A DNA stretch of 6,416 bases from Zoogloeaceae bacterium (lineage in GTDB: Bacteria; Pseudomonadota; Gammaproteobacteria; Burkholderiales; Rhodocyclaceae). Positions 1-6,137 of the stretch are shown piece by piece. A program made the position numbers and the translations under genes. The stretch's first letter is position 1, and every line of letters starts with the position of its first letter. A model generated the notes under the pieces. That model was not told the origin of the DNA. It ran no database searches and saw only the letters and a list, made by a program, of their open reading frames with translations. Location: NCBI GenBank assembly GCA_031290535.1, contig JAITNI010000029.1:1-6416 (forward strand), read 5' to 3'.

Positions 1-53
1 GGGGTCAAGAAGGGTTTTTATTGATGTATTTTGTTAAAAAAGTGACGTACCTC

Positions 54-81
54 TTTAATTTTTCTGAATTTTTTCTATAAT
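54..81 (+). promoter_or_regulatory. Predicted sigma-70-type promoter of the flhBAFG operon
   Basis: A perfect TATAAT -10 box lies at 76-81. The best upstream hexamer is TTTAAT at 54-59, which leaves a 16-base spacer but matches TTGACA at only 3 of 6 positions, so the -35 is weak. The surrounding DNA (about 1-80) is AT-rich, unlike the genes. Transcription would start near 87-90, leaving a leader of about 30 bases before the flhB ATG at 120. I found no sigma-28 pattern (TAAA, then GCCGATAA) and no sigma-54 GG-N10-GC pattern that fits. The weak -35 would be consistent with a need for an activator, but that is inference. Confidence 0.6.
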
Positions 82-86
82 AGCCC

Positions 87-98
87 CTATTGCAATAG
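87..98. promoter_or_regulatory. Perfect 12-base palindrome at the predicted flhB transcription start
   Basis: CTATTGCAATAG is its own reverse complement. It begins five bases after the -10 box, so it would cover the transcription start. An overlapping inverted pair, AATAG (79-83) and CTATT (87-91), shares its left half. The position suits an operator for a dimeric DNA-binding protein, but no regulator can be named from the sequence and a 12-base palindrome in AT-rich DNA can arise by chance. Confidence 0.35.
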
Positions 99-119
99 AC
101 GGGTACACCCAGCGGACGC

Positions 120-1256
120 ATGGCAGAAGACAGCGACCTTGAGAAAACAGAACAGCCTACTGGCCGACGCATTGAAAAAGCGCGGGAAGAAGGGCAGGTG
201 CCCCGTTCGCGGGAATTGGGCAGTTTTCTCGTGTTGATGGTCGCCGCGTCGGCCTTCTGGCTGCTGGGGAGCTGGCTGGCGGAACGGGCCACGACGCTGG
301 TGCGGCAGGGGCTGACGATGGACGCCGCCTTTCTGAAAGAACCGCATCAGGCTTTGCTGCGTCTCACCGATTTGGGGCAATACGCGCTCATCAGTTTTTC
401 GCCGCTGGTGCTGGCAATGGCGGTTGCGGCGCTGATTCCGCCTTTTCTGCTCAATTCCTGGGTGCTCTCCACCAAATCCCTGATGCCCAATTTCGGGCGC
501 ATGAATCCGATGACCGGCATTGGCCGCATGTTTTCCTGGAACAGCCTGATGGAACTTTTCAAATCTGTTCTGAAGGCGCTTTTGATTGGCGGCGTGGCGG
601 TCATTTTGCTCTGGAACGAATGGGCGGATATTTTCGGTCTGCTCGCGCAACCGCTGGATGAGGGGCTGGCTTCCGCCGGAAAACTGTTGACCTTTACCTT
701 TCTGATGCTGGTGGCGGCCATGATTCTGATTGTGCTGGCCGATGTGCCGTTCCAGGTCTGGCAATACTACGACAAACTCAAAATGACCAAGGATGAGGTC
801 AAGCGCGAAATGAAGGAATCGGATGGCGACCCGCAGGTCAAGGGGCGCATCCGCAGCCTGCAACGCGAGGCGGCAAGAAAGCGTATGATGGCCGCCGTAC
901 CCCAGGCCGATGTAATCGTCACCAACCCTACCCATTATGCCGTGGCGCTCTCCTACAAGGAAAACATGGCCGCGCCAAAGGTGCTGGCCAAGGGCATGGG
1001 CGTCATTGCCCAGAAAATCAGGGCGCTGGGGCTGGAACATGGCGTGCCGATGCTGGAAGCGCCGCCGCTGGCGCGCGCCCTGTTCCGGCATACGGAAATC
1101 GACGACCAGATTCCCGGCACGCTCTACGCGGCGGTGGCCGAAGTGCTGGCCTACGTGTATCAGCTCAACCGCTGGCGGGCCAAGGGCGGTGATTATCCGC
1201 TGCCGCCCAAGGCGCTTGAGGTTCCGCCCGAACTCTTTGTGCCGGAAGCCGCCTGA
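120..1256 (+). CDS. flhB: Flagellar type III export apparatus protein FlhB
   Basis: FlhB is an inner-membrane part of the flagellar type III export gate. It switches secretion from rod/hook to filament substrates by cleaving itself. The 378 residues match the usual length of about 380. The start fits the family: a charged N-terminus (residues 1-32, with KTEQPT, EKAREEGQVPRSREL) followed by four hydrophobic segments at about 33-53, 88-112, 147-165 and 188-210. The charged linker (KMTKDEVKREMKESDGDPQVKGRI) leads to the cytoplasmic domain. The self-cleavage motif NPTH is intact at residues 269-272 (bases 924-935), so the protein should be able to switch. The tail after about residue 355 is short and proline-rich. 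The Shine-Dalgarno sequence is weak (AGCGGA before the ATG). The stop TGA (1254-1256) overlaps the flhA ATG by one base, indicating translational coupling. The annotation is secure. Confidence 0.97.
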   Translation: MAEDSDLEKTEQPTGRRIEKAREEGQVPRSRELGSFLVLMVAASAFWLLGSWLAERATTLVRQGLTMDAAFLKEPHQALLRLTDLGQYALISFSPLVLAMAVAALIPPFLLNSWVLSTKSLMPNFGRMNPMTGIGRMFSWNSLMELFKSVLKALLIGGVAVILLWNEWADIFGLLAQPLDEGLASAGKLLTFTFLMLVAAMILIVLADVPFQVWQYYDKLKMTKDEVKREMKESDGDPQVKGRIRSLQREAARKRMMAAVPQADVIVTNPTHYAVALSYKENMAAPKVLAKGMGVIAQKIRALGLEHGVPMLEAPPLARALFRHTEIDDQIPGTLYAAVAEVLAYVYQLNRWRAKGGDYPLPPKALEVPPELFVPEAA

Positions 1257-3346
1257 TGGCCGCCCTCGCCCTTTCCCTGCGGAATAGCGTTGGACGCCTG
1301 AGCCTCGGCCAGTTGGGCGCGCCGGTACTCATCATCATGATTCTGGCGATGATGGTGCTGCCCCTGCCGCCCTTCATTCTGGACGTGCTCTTTACCTTCA
1401 ACATCGCGCTTTCCGTCCTGATTCTGCTGGTGGCGATTCAGGTTAAAAAGACGCTGGAATTCTCGGTATTTCCCACCGTGTTGCTGGTGACCACCCTCCT
1501 GCGCCTGTCGCTCAATGTGGCTTCTACCCGCGTGGTGATGTTGCAGGGGCATACCGGAGGGGATGCGGCGGGCAAAGTGATTGAAGCCTTCGGACAATTT
1601 CTGGTGGGCGGCAATTACGCGGTGGGCATCATCGTGTTCCTGATTCTGGTCATCATCAATTTCATGGTGATTACCAAGGGCGCGGGCCGGGTGGCGGAAG
1701 TGTCCGCCCGCTTTACCCTGGACGCCATGCCCGGCAAGCAGATGGCGATCGACGCCGATCTGAACGCCGGACTGATCGGTGAGGACGAAGCCCGCCAGCG
1801 CCGTTCCGACGTGGCGCGTGAATCCGAATTCTTCGGCTCGATGGACGGCGCGTCCAAATTTGTGCGCGGCGACGCCATCGCGGGCATCATCATTACGCTC
1901 ATCAATGTCGTTGGCGGCCTTGTGATCGGCGTGGCGCAGCACGATCTGGCAATTGCCGACGCCGCCAAAAATTACACCCTGCTGGCAATTGGCGACGGGC
2001 TGGTGGCGCAGATTCCCTCGCTGGTGATCTCGATTGCGGCGGGCATGGTCGTCACCCGCGTCTCCGATGACCGGGACGTCAGCCTGCAATTTGCCCAACA
2101 GGTGTTTCGCAATCATCAGGTGGTGTTTATTACGGCGGGCATTCTGGGCGGCATGGGGCTGATTCCGGGCATGCCCAATCTGGTGTTCCTGATGCTGGCG
2201 AGTGGTCTGGGCTATCTGGGCTGGAAGATGCAGCAAAAGGCGCAACAAAGCCTTGCCAGCGCCGCCGCGCCCGCGCCGGTTGCGCCGTCCCCGCCGCAGG
2301 AAGCGCAGGAAGCCAGTTGGGCCGATGTGATGCCGCTGGATGTGCTCGGCCTCGAAGTGGGCTACCGCCTGATTCCGCTGGTCGACAAATTTCAGGATGG
2401 CGAACTGCTGCGCCGCATTCGCGGCATTCGCAAGAAATTCGCGCAGGAAGTGGGTTTTCTGGTTTCCCCTGTGCATATCCGCGACAATCTGGAATTGAAG
2501 CCCAATGCCTACCGCATTTTGTTGAAGGGCGTTGAAGTCGGGCAGGGCGAAGCCTTTCCCGGTCAGTATCTGGCCATCAATCCGGGGCGCGTGGCCGGGA
2601 GTCTGGCCGGAACGCCGACGCAAGACCCGGCCTTTGGTCTGGCCGCGATCTGGATTGAGGCGGGGCTGCGCGATCAGGCGCAAGCCTACGGTTATACCGT
2701 GGTGGATGCCTCCACCGTGGTGGCGACGCATTTGAACCAGTTGATCCAGACGCACGCCGCCGCGCTGCTGGGGCGTCAGGAAGTGCAGCAGTTGATCGAG
2801 CATCTGGGCAAGGAAATGCCCAAGCTCATCGAAGACCTTGTGCCCAAGATCCTGCCGCTGGGCACACTGCAAAAAGTGCTGCAAAACCTGCTCGAAGAAG
2901 GCGTGCATATCCGCGACATGCGGACCATCATCGAAACGCTGGCCGATTATGCCACGCGCACGCAAAGCGCCGAGGAACTCACGGCGCAGACGCGCATGGC
3001 GCTGGGGCGCGCCATCGTGCAGGAACTTTACCCCACCGGCAACGAAATGCAGGTCATGACGCTTGACCCGCAACTGGAACGCCTGCTCCTGCAAAGCGTC
3101 AATGGCGGCGGCGCGGCGGCGCTGGAGCCGGGGCTGGCGGATAGCCTCCTGAAAGAAGCCGCCGCCGCCGCCCAGCGTCAGGAGGCGCTGGGTGTGCCCG
3201 TTGCGCTGCTCGTGCCGGGCGCGATTCGTCTGCTGCTGTCGCGCTTCCTGCGGCGCAGCATTCCGCAACTCAAAGTCATCGCCCACGGCGAAGTGCCTGA
3301 AACCAAACTCATCAAAGTGACCTCAATTATTGGAGGCCGGTCATGA
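1256..3346 (+). CDS. flhA: Flagellar type III export gate protein FlhA
   Basis: FlhA forms the nonameric ring of the flagellar export gate; its membrane part uses the proton gradient and its cytoplasmic part docks chaperone-substrate complexes. The 696 residues match the family (about 690-700). The N-terminal half has about eight hydrophobic segments (roughly 22-40, 42-62, 71-90, 118-140, 205-226, 241-265, 287-304, 308-323). The full FHIPEP family signature spans residues 145-168, including ARFTLDAMPGKQM and IDAD. The conserved MDGASKFVRGDAIAG follows at 196-210. An alanine/proline-rich linker (about 327-350) leads to the cytoplasmic domain (about 355-690), with conserved stretches such as RDNLELKPNAYRI (409-421), LPLGTLQKVLQNLL (533-546) and VHIRDMRTIIETLADYA (550-566). 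The ATG is used within TGATG at the end of flhB; GGAAG at 1244-1248 may serve as the ribosome site. The end overlaps flhF by four bases (ATGA). Confidence 0.97.
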   Translation: MAALALSLRNSVGRLSLGQLGAPVLIIMILAMMVLPLPPFILDVLFTFNIALSVLILLVAIQVKKTLEFSVFPTVLLVTTLLRLSLNVASTRVVMLQGHTGGDAAGKVIEAFGQFLVGGNYAVGIIVFLILVIINFMVITKGAGRVAEVSARFTLDAMPGKQMAIDADLNAGLIGEDEARQRRSDVARESEFFGSMDGASKFVRGDAIAGIIITLINVVGGLVIGVAQHDLAIADAAKNYTLLAIGDGLVAQIPSLVISIAAGMVVTRVSDDRDVSLQFAQQVFRNHQVVFITAGILGGMGLIPGMPNLVFLMLASGLGYLGWKMQQKAQQSLASAAAPAPVAPSPPQEAQEASWADVMPLDVLGLEVGYRLIPLVDKFQDGELLRRIRGIRKKFAQEVGFLVSPVHIRDNLELKPNAYRILLKGVEVGQGEAFPGQYLAINPGRVAGSLAGTPTQDPAFGLAAIWIEAGLRDQAQAYGYTVVDASTVVATHLNQLIQTHAAALLGRQEVQQLIEHLGKEMPKLIEDLVPKILPLGTLQKVLQNLLEEGVHIRDMRTIIETLADYATRTQSAEELTAQTRMALGRAIVQELYPTGNEMQVMTLDPQLERLLLQSVNGGGAAALEPGLADSLLKEAAAAAQRQEALGVPVALLVPGAIRLLLSRFLRRSIPQLKVIAHGEVPETKLIKVTSIIGGRS
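3332..3336 (+). promoter_or_regulatory. Ribosome binding site of flhF
   Basis: GGAGG sits six bases before the ATG at 3343, inside the last codons of flhA. It is the clearest Shine-Dalgarno sequence within the operon and fixes the flhF start. Because it lies within translated flhA sequence and the two genes share ATGA, ribosomes finishing flhA could restart on flhF. Confidence 0.75.
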
Positions 3347-4926
3347 ACGTCAGAAAATTTATCGCCGCCAACGCCCGCGAAGCCTTGCGAAAAGTCAAGG
3401 AAACCCTGGGCGCGGACGCCATCATCCTTTCCAACCGGGGTGTGCCCGGCGGGGTGGAAATCATGGCCGTCGCCGCGCAGGACATGGCAATGATCGTGCC
3501 GCCCGTTGAAGAAAAAGGACTGTCCACAGCGGCGCGTCCTTTTACGCGCCCCCCCGCGAGCGCCGCTTTCTCCGCGCCGTCTTCCCCGCGCCTGAACGAC
3601 ATGCCTCCAGAAGAAGACGACTACCGGGTCAGCCTGTCCCGCGCTGCGGGCGCAGGGCGGGACGCTGGCGCAGGGCGAAACGCGGGCGCGGGGCAGAGCG
3701 CCCCGCAAAATTTTGCGCCGGCTCCCCGTCTGGCGCCGCAAACTGCGCCCGCGCCCTCCCTGTTCAACGCGCCCCTGCGCCAGCCAGCGGTCTCGCCCGC
3801 GCCGCCGCGCCCCGCCGTCAATGTCTCCATTCCCAAGACGGCGGCCTTGCGGCAGGCAGAAGAAAATGCCCGTCTGGAAACGCCCGCTCGTGCTGCGACT
3901 TCGGGGGCTGGTTTGCGGCCTGTCGCGCAGGGCGCGACGCGGGAGGCGGCTCGGAACGACAGCGCCGCCCTGATGCCCGCCGCCGTGATGGAAGAAATCC
4001 GCGCGTTGAGAAAAATTGTCGAACAGCATCTGGCCGGTTTTGCCTGGGGCGAAGTGATGCGGAGCGAACCCGTCAAAACCGAGGTGTTGCGGCAAATGCT
4101 GGACGCCGGGTTTTCGCCGCAATTTTCCCGCGAACTGCTGTTTGACCTGCCTTCCGACATGGACGCCCTGCGCGCCCTGGCCTGGACGCGCGGCGCGGCG
4201 GATCGCAGCCTTTTGACGCTCTCCACCGAACAGGACATCATCGACCAGGGCGGCATTTACGCCCTGCTGGGGCCAACCGGCGTCGGCAAGACCACCACTG
4301 CCGCCAAGCTGGCCGCCCGCTGTGTGTTGCGGCACGGCGCCGACAAAGTGGCGCTGGTCACTACCGACAGCTACCGGATTGGCGCTTACGAGCAATTGCG
4401 GATTTATGGCCGCATTCTTGGCATTACCGTCTATCTGGCCAAAGACGCCGACGAACTGCACCAGACCCTGAACGAACTTTCTCAAAAACACATGGTGCTG
4501 ATCGACACGATGGGCATGAGCCAGAAAGACCGGCTGGTGGTGGAACTGAACGCCATGCTCTCCGACTGCGCCGTGCGGCGTTTGCTGGTGCTTTCCGCCA
4601 CCTCGCGCGGCGATACGCTGGACGACGTGGTGCGCGCCTATCGCGGCGACGATCTGGCGGGTTGCGTACTCACCAAGGTGGATGAAAGCGCCAGCCTCGC
4701 GCCTTCGCTGGACGCCATCATGCGCCACGGCCTGATGCTGCATTATGTTTCCAACGGCCAGCGCGTGCCGGAAGATTTGCATCTGCCCAATCGCGCCTAT
4801 CTGCTGCACCGCGCCTTCAAGGAAGTGCCGGAAGCAGCGCATCGCTACGACGGCATGGAACCGGGGCTGATGATGGCCAACGCGGGGCTGATGACCACCG
4901 GCGCGGCGGGGCATCGGCGTGGCTGA
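3343..4926 (+). CDS. flhF: Flagellar placement GTPase FlhF (SRP-type)
   Basis: FlhF is a GTPase of the SRP family (with Ffh and FtsY) that sets the place, usually the pole, where a flagellum is built and helps recruit the first basal-body parts. The 527 residues fall into three regions. The N-terminal B domain (1-50, MNVRKFIAANAREALRKVKE) is typical of proteobacterial FlhF. A long Ala/Pro/Gly-rich linker (about 55-205) looks disordered and contains a tandem repeat. The NG domain (about 210-500) carries the P-loop GPTGVGKTT (310-318), the SRP-family TDSYRIGAYEQL (341-352), a G3-like DTMGMSQKD (388-396) and the guanine-specificity motif TKVDES (444-449). All main GTPase motifs are present; in G3 a methionine stands where DTAG-type motifs have alanine. 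The ATG overlaps the flhA end. The stop overlaps the flhG start by eight bases, fitting FlhG as its partner. Confidence 0.96.
   Translation: MNVRKFIAANAREALRKVKETLGADAIILSNRGVPGGVEIMAVAAQDMAMIVPPVEEKGLSTAARPFTRPPASAAFSAPSSPRLNDMPPEEDDYRVSLSRAAGAGRDAGAGRNAGAGQSAPQNFAPAPRLAPQTAPAPSLFNAPLRQPAVSPAPPRPAVNVSIPKTAALRQAEENARLETPARAATSGAGLRPVAQGATREAARNDSAALMPAAVMEEIRALRKIVEQHLAGFAWGEVMRSEPVKTEVLRQMLDAGFSPQFSRELLFDLPSDMDALRALAWTRGAADRSLLTLSTEQDIIDQGGIYALLGPTGVGKTTTAAKLAARCVLRHGADKVALVTTDSYRIGAYEQLRIYGRILGITVYLAKDADELHQTLNELSQKHMVLIDTMGMSQKDRLVVELNAMLSDCAVRRLLVLSATSRGDTLDDVVRAYRGDDLAGCVLTKVDESASLAPSLDAIMRHGLMLHYVSNGQRVPEDLHLPNRAYLLHRAFKEVPEAAHRYDGMEPGLMMANAGLMTTGAAGHRRG
3646..3699 (+). repeat. In-frame 18-base tandem repeat (three units) within the flhF linker
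   Basis: Three consecutive 18-base units at 3646-3663, 3664-3681 and 3682-3699 encode AGAGRD, AGAGRN and AGAGQS (FlhF residues 102-119). The units differ at a few bases each, so the array is not freshly duplicated. Because the unit is a multiple of three, gain or loss of a copy would change linker length without breaking the protein. Confidence 0.8.
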
Positions 4927-5803
4927 TTTCCTACAGGATCAGGCGGCGGGGCTGCGGCGGCTCTTCAACCCGCAACAGCTCAAGGTGGTGAGTTTTGCCT
5001 CCGGTACGCCGGGGGTGGGCAAGACCTCCGTGGTCGCCAATGTCGCCGTGGCGCTCGCCCGGCAGGGGCGCGAAGTGCTGGTGGTCGATGAAAACACCGG
5101 CGCGGCGCACATGGGCGCGTTTTTCGGCATTCATCCCGAAGGCGATCTGTTGCAGGTCTTGAATCGCAAGCGGGCGCTGGAACAGGTGATGTTTTGCCCT
5201 CTCCCCGGCGTCAGCGTCCTGCCGGCGGGCATGGCGGCGCGGCAGTTGGGGCGGCTCTCCGCCCCACAGCAACAGGCCATGCTGGAGGGCGTCAATGCGC
5301 TGGAAAAACCCGTCGATGTCATTCTGGTGGATACGAGTCCCGAACACGACCACGGCTTTTCGCCGTGGGGACTGGCGGCGGGCGAGGCGGTGATGGTGGT
5401 TTCCGGCTCCGGCGCGTCGATTACGGATTCCTACGCCCTCATCAAAAAAGTAAGCCTCGCCTTTGCGCGACGGCATTTTCGCATTCTCGCCAACCGCGTC
5501 CGCTCGCCGGAAGAAGGCCGGACGATTTTCGCCAACCTGAAAAAAGTCGCCGCCCAGCGCGGCATCGCCCAGCTTGAATACGGCGGCGCGGTGCCGCTGG
5601 ACACCCACCTGAAACAACTGGGTCCGCTCTGCCAGCCCATCGTGGCAACCCTGCCGGACAACGAAGCCGCCATCGCGCTCAAAAACTTCGCCACCGCCCT
5701 CCTCGCCTGGCCCCGCGCCGGTTTTGACAACGGCGGCGTCGAACAGTTTTTTCAGCAGGTACTGCACTGCTGCCATACGTCGCCAGCGGTGTTGCGGGCG
5801 TAA
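4919..5803 (+). CDS. flhG: MinD/ParA-like flagellar number regulator FlhG (FleN/YlxH family)
   Basis: FlhG (FleN) is a MinD-like protein that acts with FlhF; it stimulates the FlhF GTPase and limits flagellar number. The GTG at 4919 is chosen because it places the motif DQAAGLRRL at residues 7-15, which in this family precedes the ATPase fold and contacts FlhF. The 294 residues are of normal length. A P-loop, SGTPGVGKTS, is at 28-37. Walker-B-like VDVILVDTSPE is at 132-142. The nucleotide site is odd. MinD proteins have KGGVGKT, but here threonine 30 takes the place of the signature lysine. The following segment reads VVDENTGAAHMGAFFG (55-70) instead of the usual DADLGLANLD, so asparagine 59 takes the place of the catalytic aspartate. 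The fold looks intact, but ATP hydrolysis may be weak or absent. From memory, other betaproteobacterial FlhG proteins differ similarly. A short, weakly amphipathic stretch (about 274-284, VEQFFQQVLHC) could be the membrane helix. Confidence 0.9.
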   Translation: MADFLQDQAAGLRRLFNPQQLKVVSFASGTPGVGKTSVVANVAVALARQGREVLVVDENTGAAHMGAFFGIHPEGDLLQVLNRKRALEQVMFCPLPGVSVLPAGMAARQLGRLSAPQQQAMLEGVNALEKPVDVILVDTSPEHDHGFSPWGLAAGEAVMVVSGSGASITDSYALIKKVSLAFARRHFRILANRVRSPEEGRTIFANLKKVAAQRGIAQLEYGGAVPLDTHLKQLGPLCQPIVATLPDNEAAIALKNFATALLAWPRAGFDNGGVEQFFQQVLHCCHTSPAVLRA

Positions 5804-5817
5804 GGCGAGGAGGCTTC

Positions 5818-5850
5818 AAAAACATCCTGCGCGAAGCGCAGCAAATTTTT
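5818..5850. terminator. Probable bidirectional rho-independent terminator after flhG
   Basis: A perfect six-base stem CTGCGC (5827-5832) and GCGCAG (5836-5841) with loop GAA is flanked by AAAAA (5818-5822) on the left and, after CAAA, TTTTT (5846-5850) on the right. It begins 23 bases after the flhG stop codon. The layout would end transcription of flhBAFG and also transcription arriving from the right. The stem is short and the T run is four bases from it, so efficiency is uncertain. It may also be part of the adjoining repeat cluster. Confidence 0.5.
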
Positions 5851-5932
5851 CCTCCCCTGATAAGGGGAGGGCAGGGAGGGGTTTGAGAGGGTTCAGATTG
5901 TACAGACCCCAACCCCCCTCAAATCCCCCCTT
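5851..5932. repeat. REP/MITE-like G/C-tract inverted repeat cluster
   Basis: The left part (5851-5870) is a perfect 20-base inverted repeat: CCTCCCCT, loop GATA, AGGGGAGG. To the right, TTTGAGAGGG (5882-5891) pairs with CCCCCTCAAA (5914-5923) at nine of ten positions, with further G-rich (5874-5881) and C-rich (5924-5930) flanks. The intervening bases, about 5892-5913, would form the loop. The strand asymmetry (G runs left, C runs right) and dyad symmetry are typical of dispersed intergenic repeats in proteobacteria with the theme CCTCCCCT-AGGGGAGG. Copy number in this genome cannot be seen from one window. Confidence 0.65.
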
Positions 5933-6125
5933 GTGTGCGGCTTCGCGCCAAAGCGAAACCTGCCTTGCGGCTGTCCTGCGGCCTTTGCAGGGTGGAGTCC
6001 CATCTGGAATTGCTTGGCCTTGTATAGCTGTCGCATCCCGGACGGTTCAATACAATTTTCACGCTGGCCGTTATTTTTTGCGCGTGAGGTATTATGGGAT
6101 GTGGTGGTTTCACTGAAAGAAGGGG
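5933..6125. other. Noncoding stretch between repeat cluster and transposase remnant
   Basis: I find no convincing gene here; open frames across it resemble no family I know. Small structures are present: TTCGC (5942-5946) pairs with GCGAA (5953-5957), CCTGC (5975-5979) pairs with GCAGG (5987-5991), and TGCGGC occurs three times (5936, 5966, 5977). These may be the continuation of the repeat cluster. The right part (about 6040-6125) shifts to a more AT-rich composition, which may mark the left part of the insertion sequence. A TATTAT at 6090-6095 has no good -35 partner. No terminal inverted repeat could be identified because the other end of the element is outside the window. Confidence 0.4.
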
Positions 6126-6134
6126 AAGGAGGGG
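6126..6134 (+). promoter_or_regulatory. Ribosome binding site of the transposase remnant
   Basis: AAGGAGGGG lies three bases before the ATG at 6138, within the purine-rich tract from about 6116 to 6137. It supports 6138 as the original start of the transposase reading frame. Confidence 0.6.
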
Positions 6135-6137
6135 AAG

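Noticed and set aside
388..390. FlhF G3 motif DTMG as a sign of a dead GTPase (positions here are FlhF residue numbers)
   Set aside because: The aspartate and glycine are kept, all other GTPase motifs are intact, and FlhF proteins vary at this position, so loss of activity is not supported.
87..1091. Long open frame on the minus strand opposite flhB (334 codons)
   Set aside because: It is His/Gln/Arg-rich, lies opposite a complete flhB with all motifs, and has no independent support.
1193..3286. Very long open frame on the minus strand opposite flhA (697 codons)
   Set aside because: It lies wholly opposite a secure flhA, its product is rich in His, Gln and Arg with no family resemblance, and such antisense frames are common in GC-rich genes.
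3178..4914. Long open frame on the minus strand opposite flhF (578 codons)
   Set aside because: It mirrors flhF codon bias, is low in complexity, and has no recognisable domain or ribosome site.
6067..6095. Possible promoter for the transposase with TATTAT at 6090-6095
   Set aside because: No acceptable -35 hexamer occurs at a 16-18 base distance, so the match alone is too weak to annotate.
5724..6116. Open frame of 130 codons running from the flhG end across the repeats
   Set aside because: It overlaps flhG in another frame and then translates repeat DNA; there is no good ribosome site or family similarity.
5804..6137. CRISPR array or tRNA/rRNA gene in the repeat-rich region
   Set aside because: The repeats are inverted and irregular with no regular spacers, and no cloverleaf or rRNA signature was seen.
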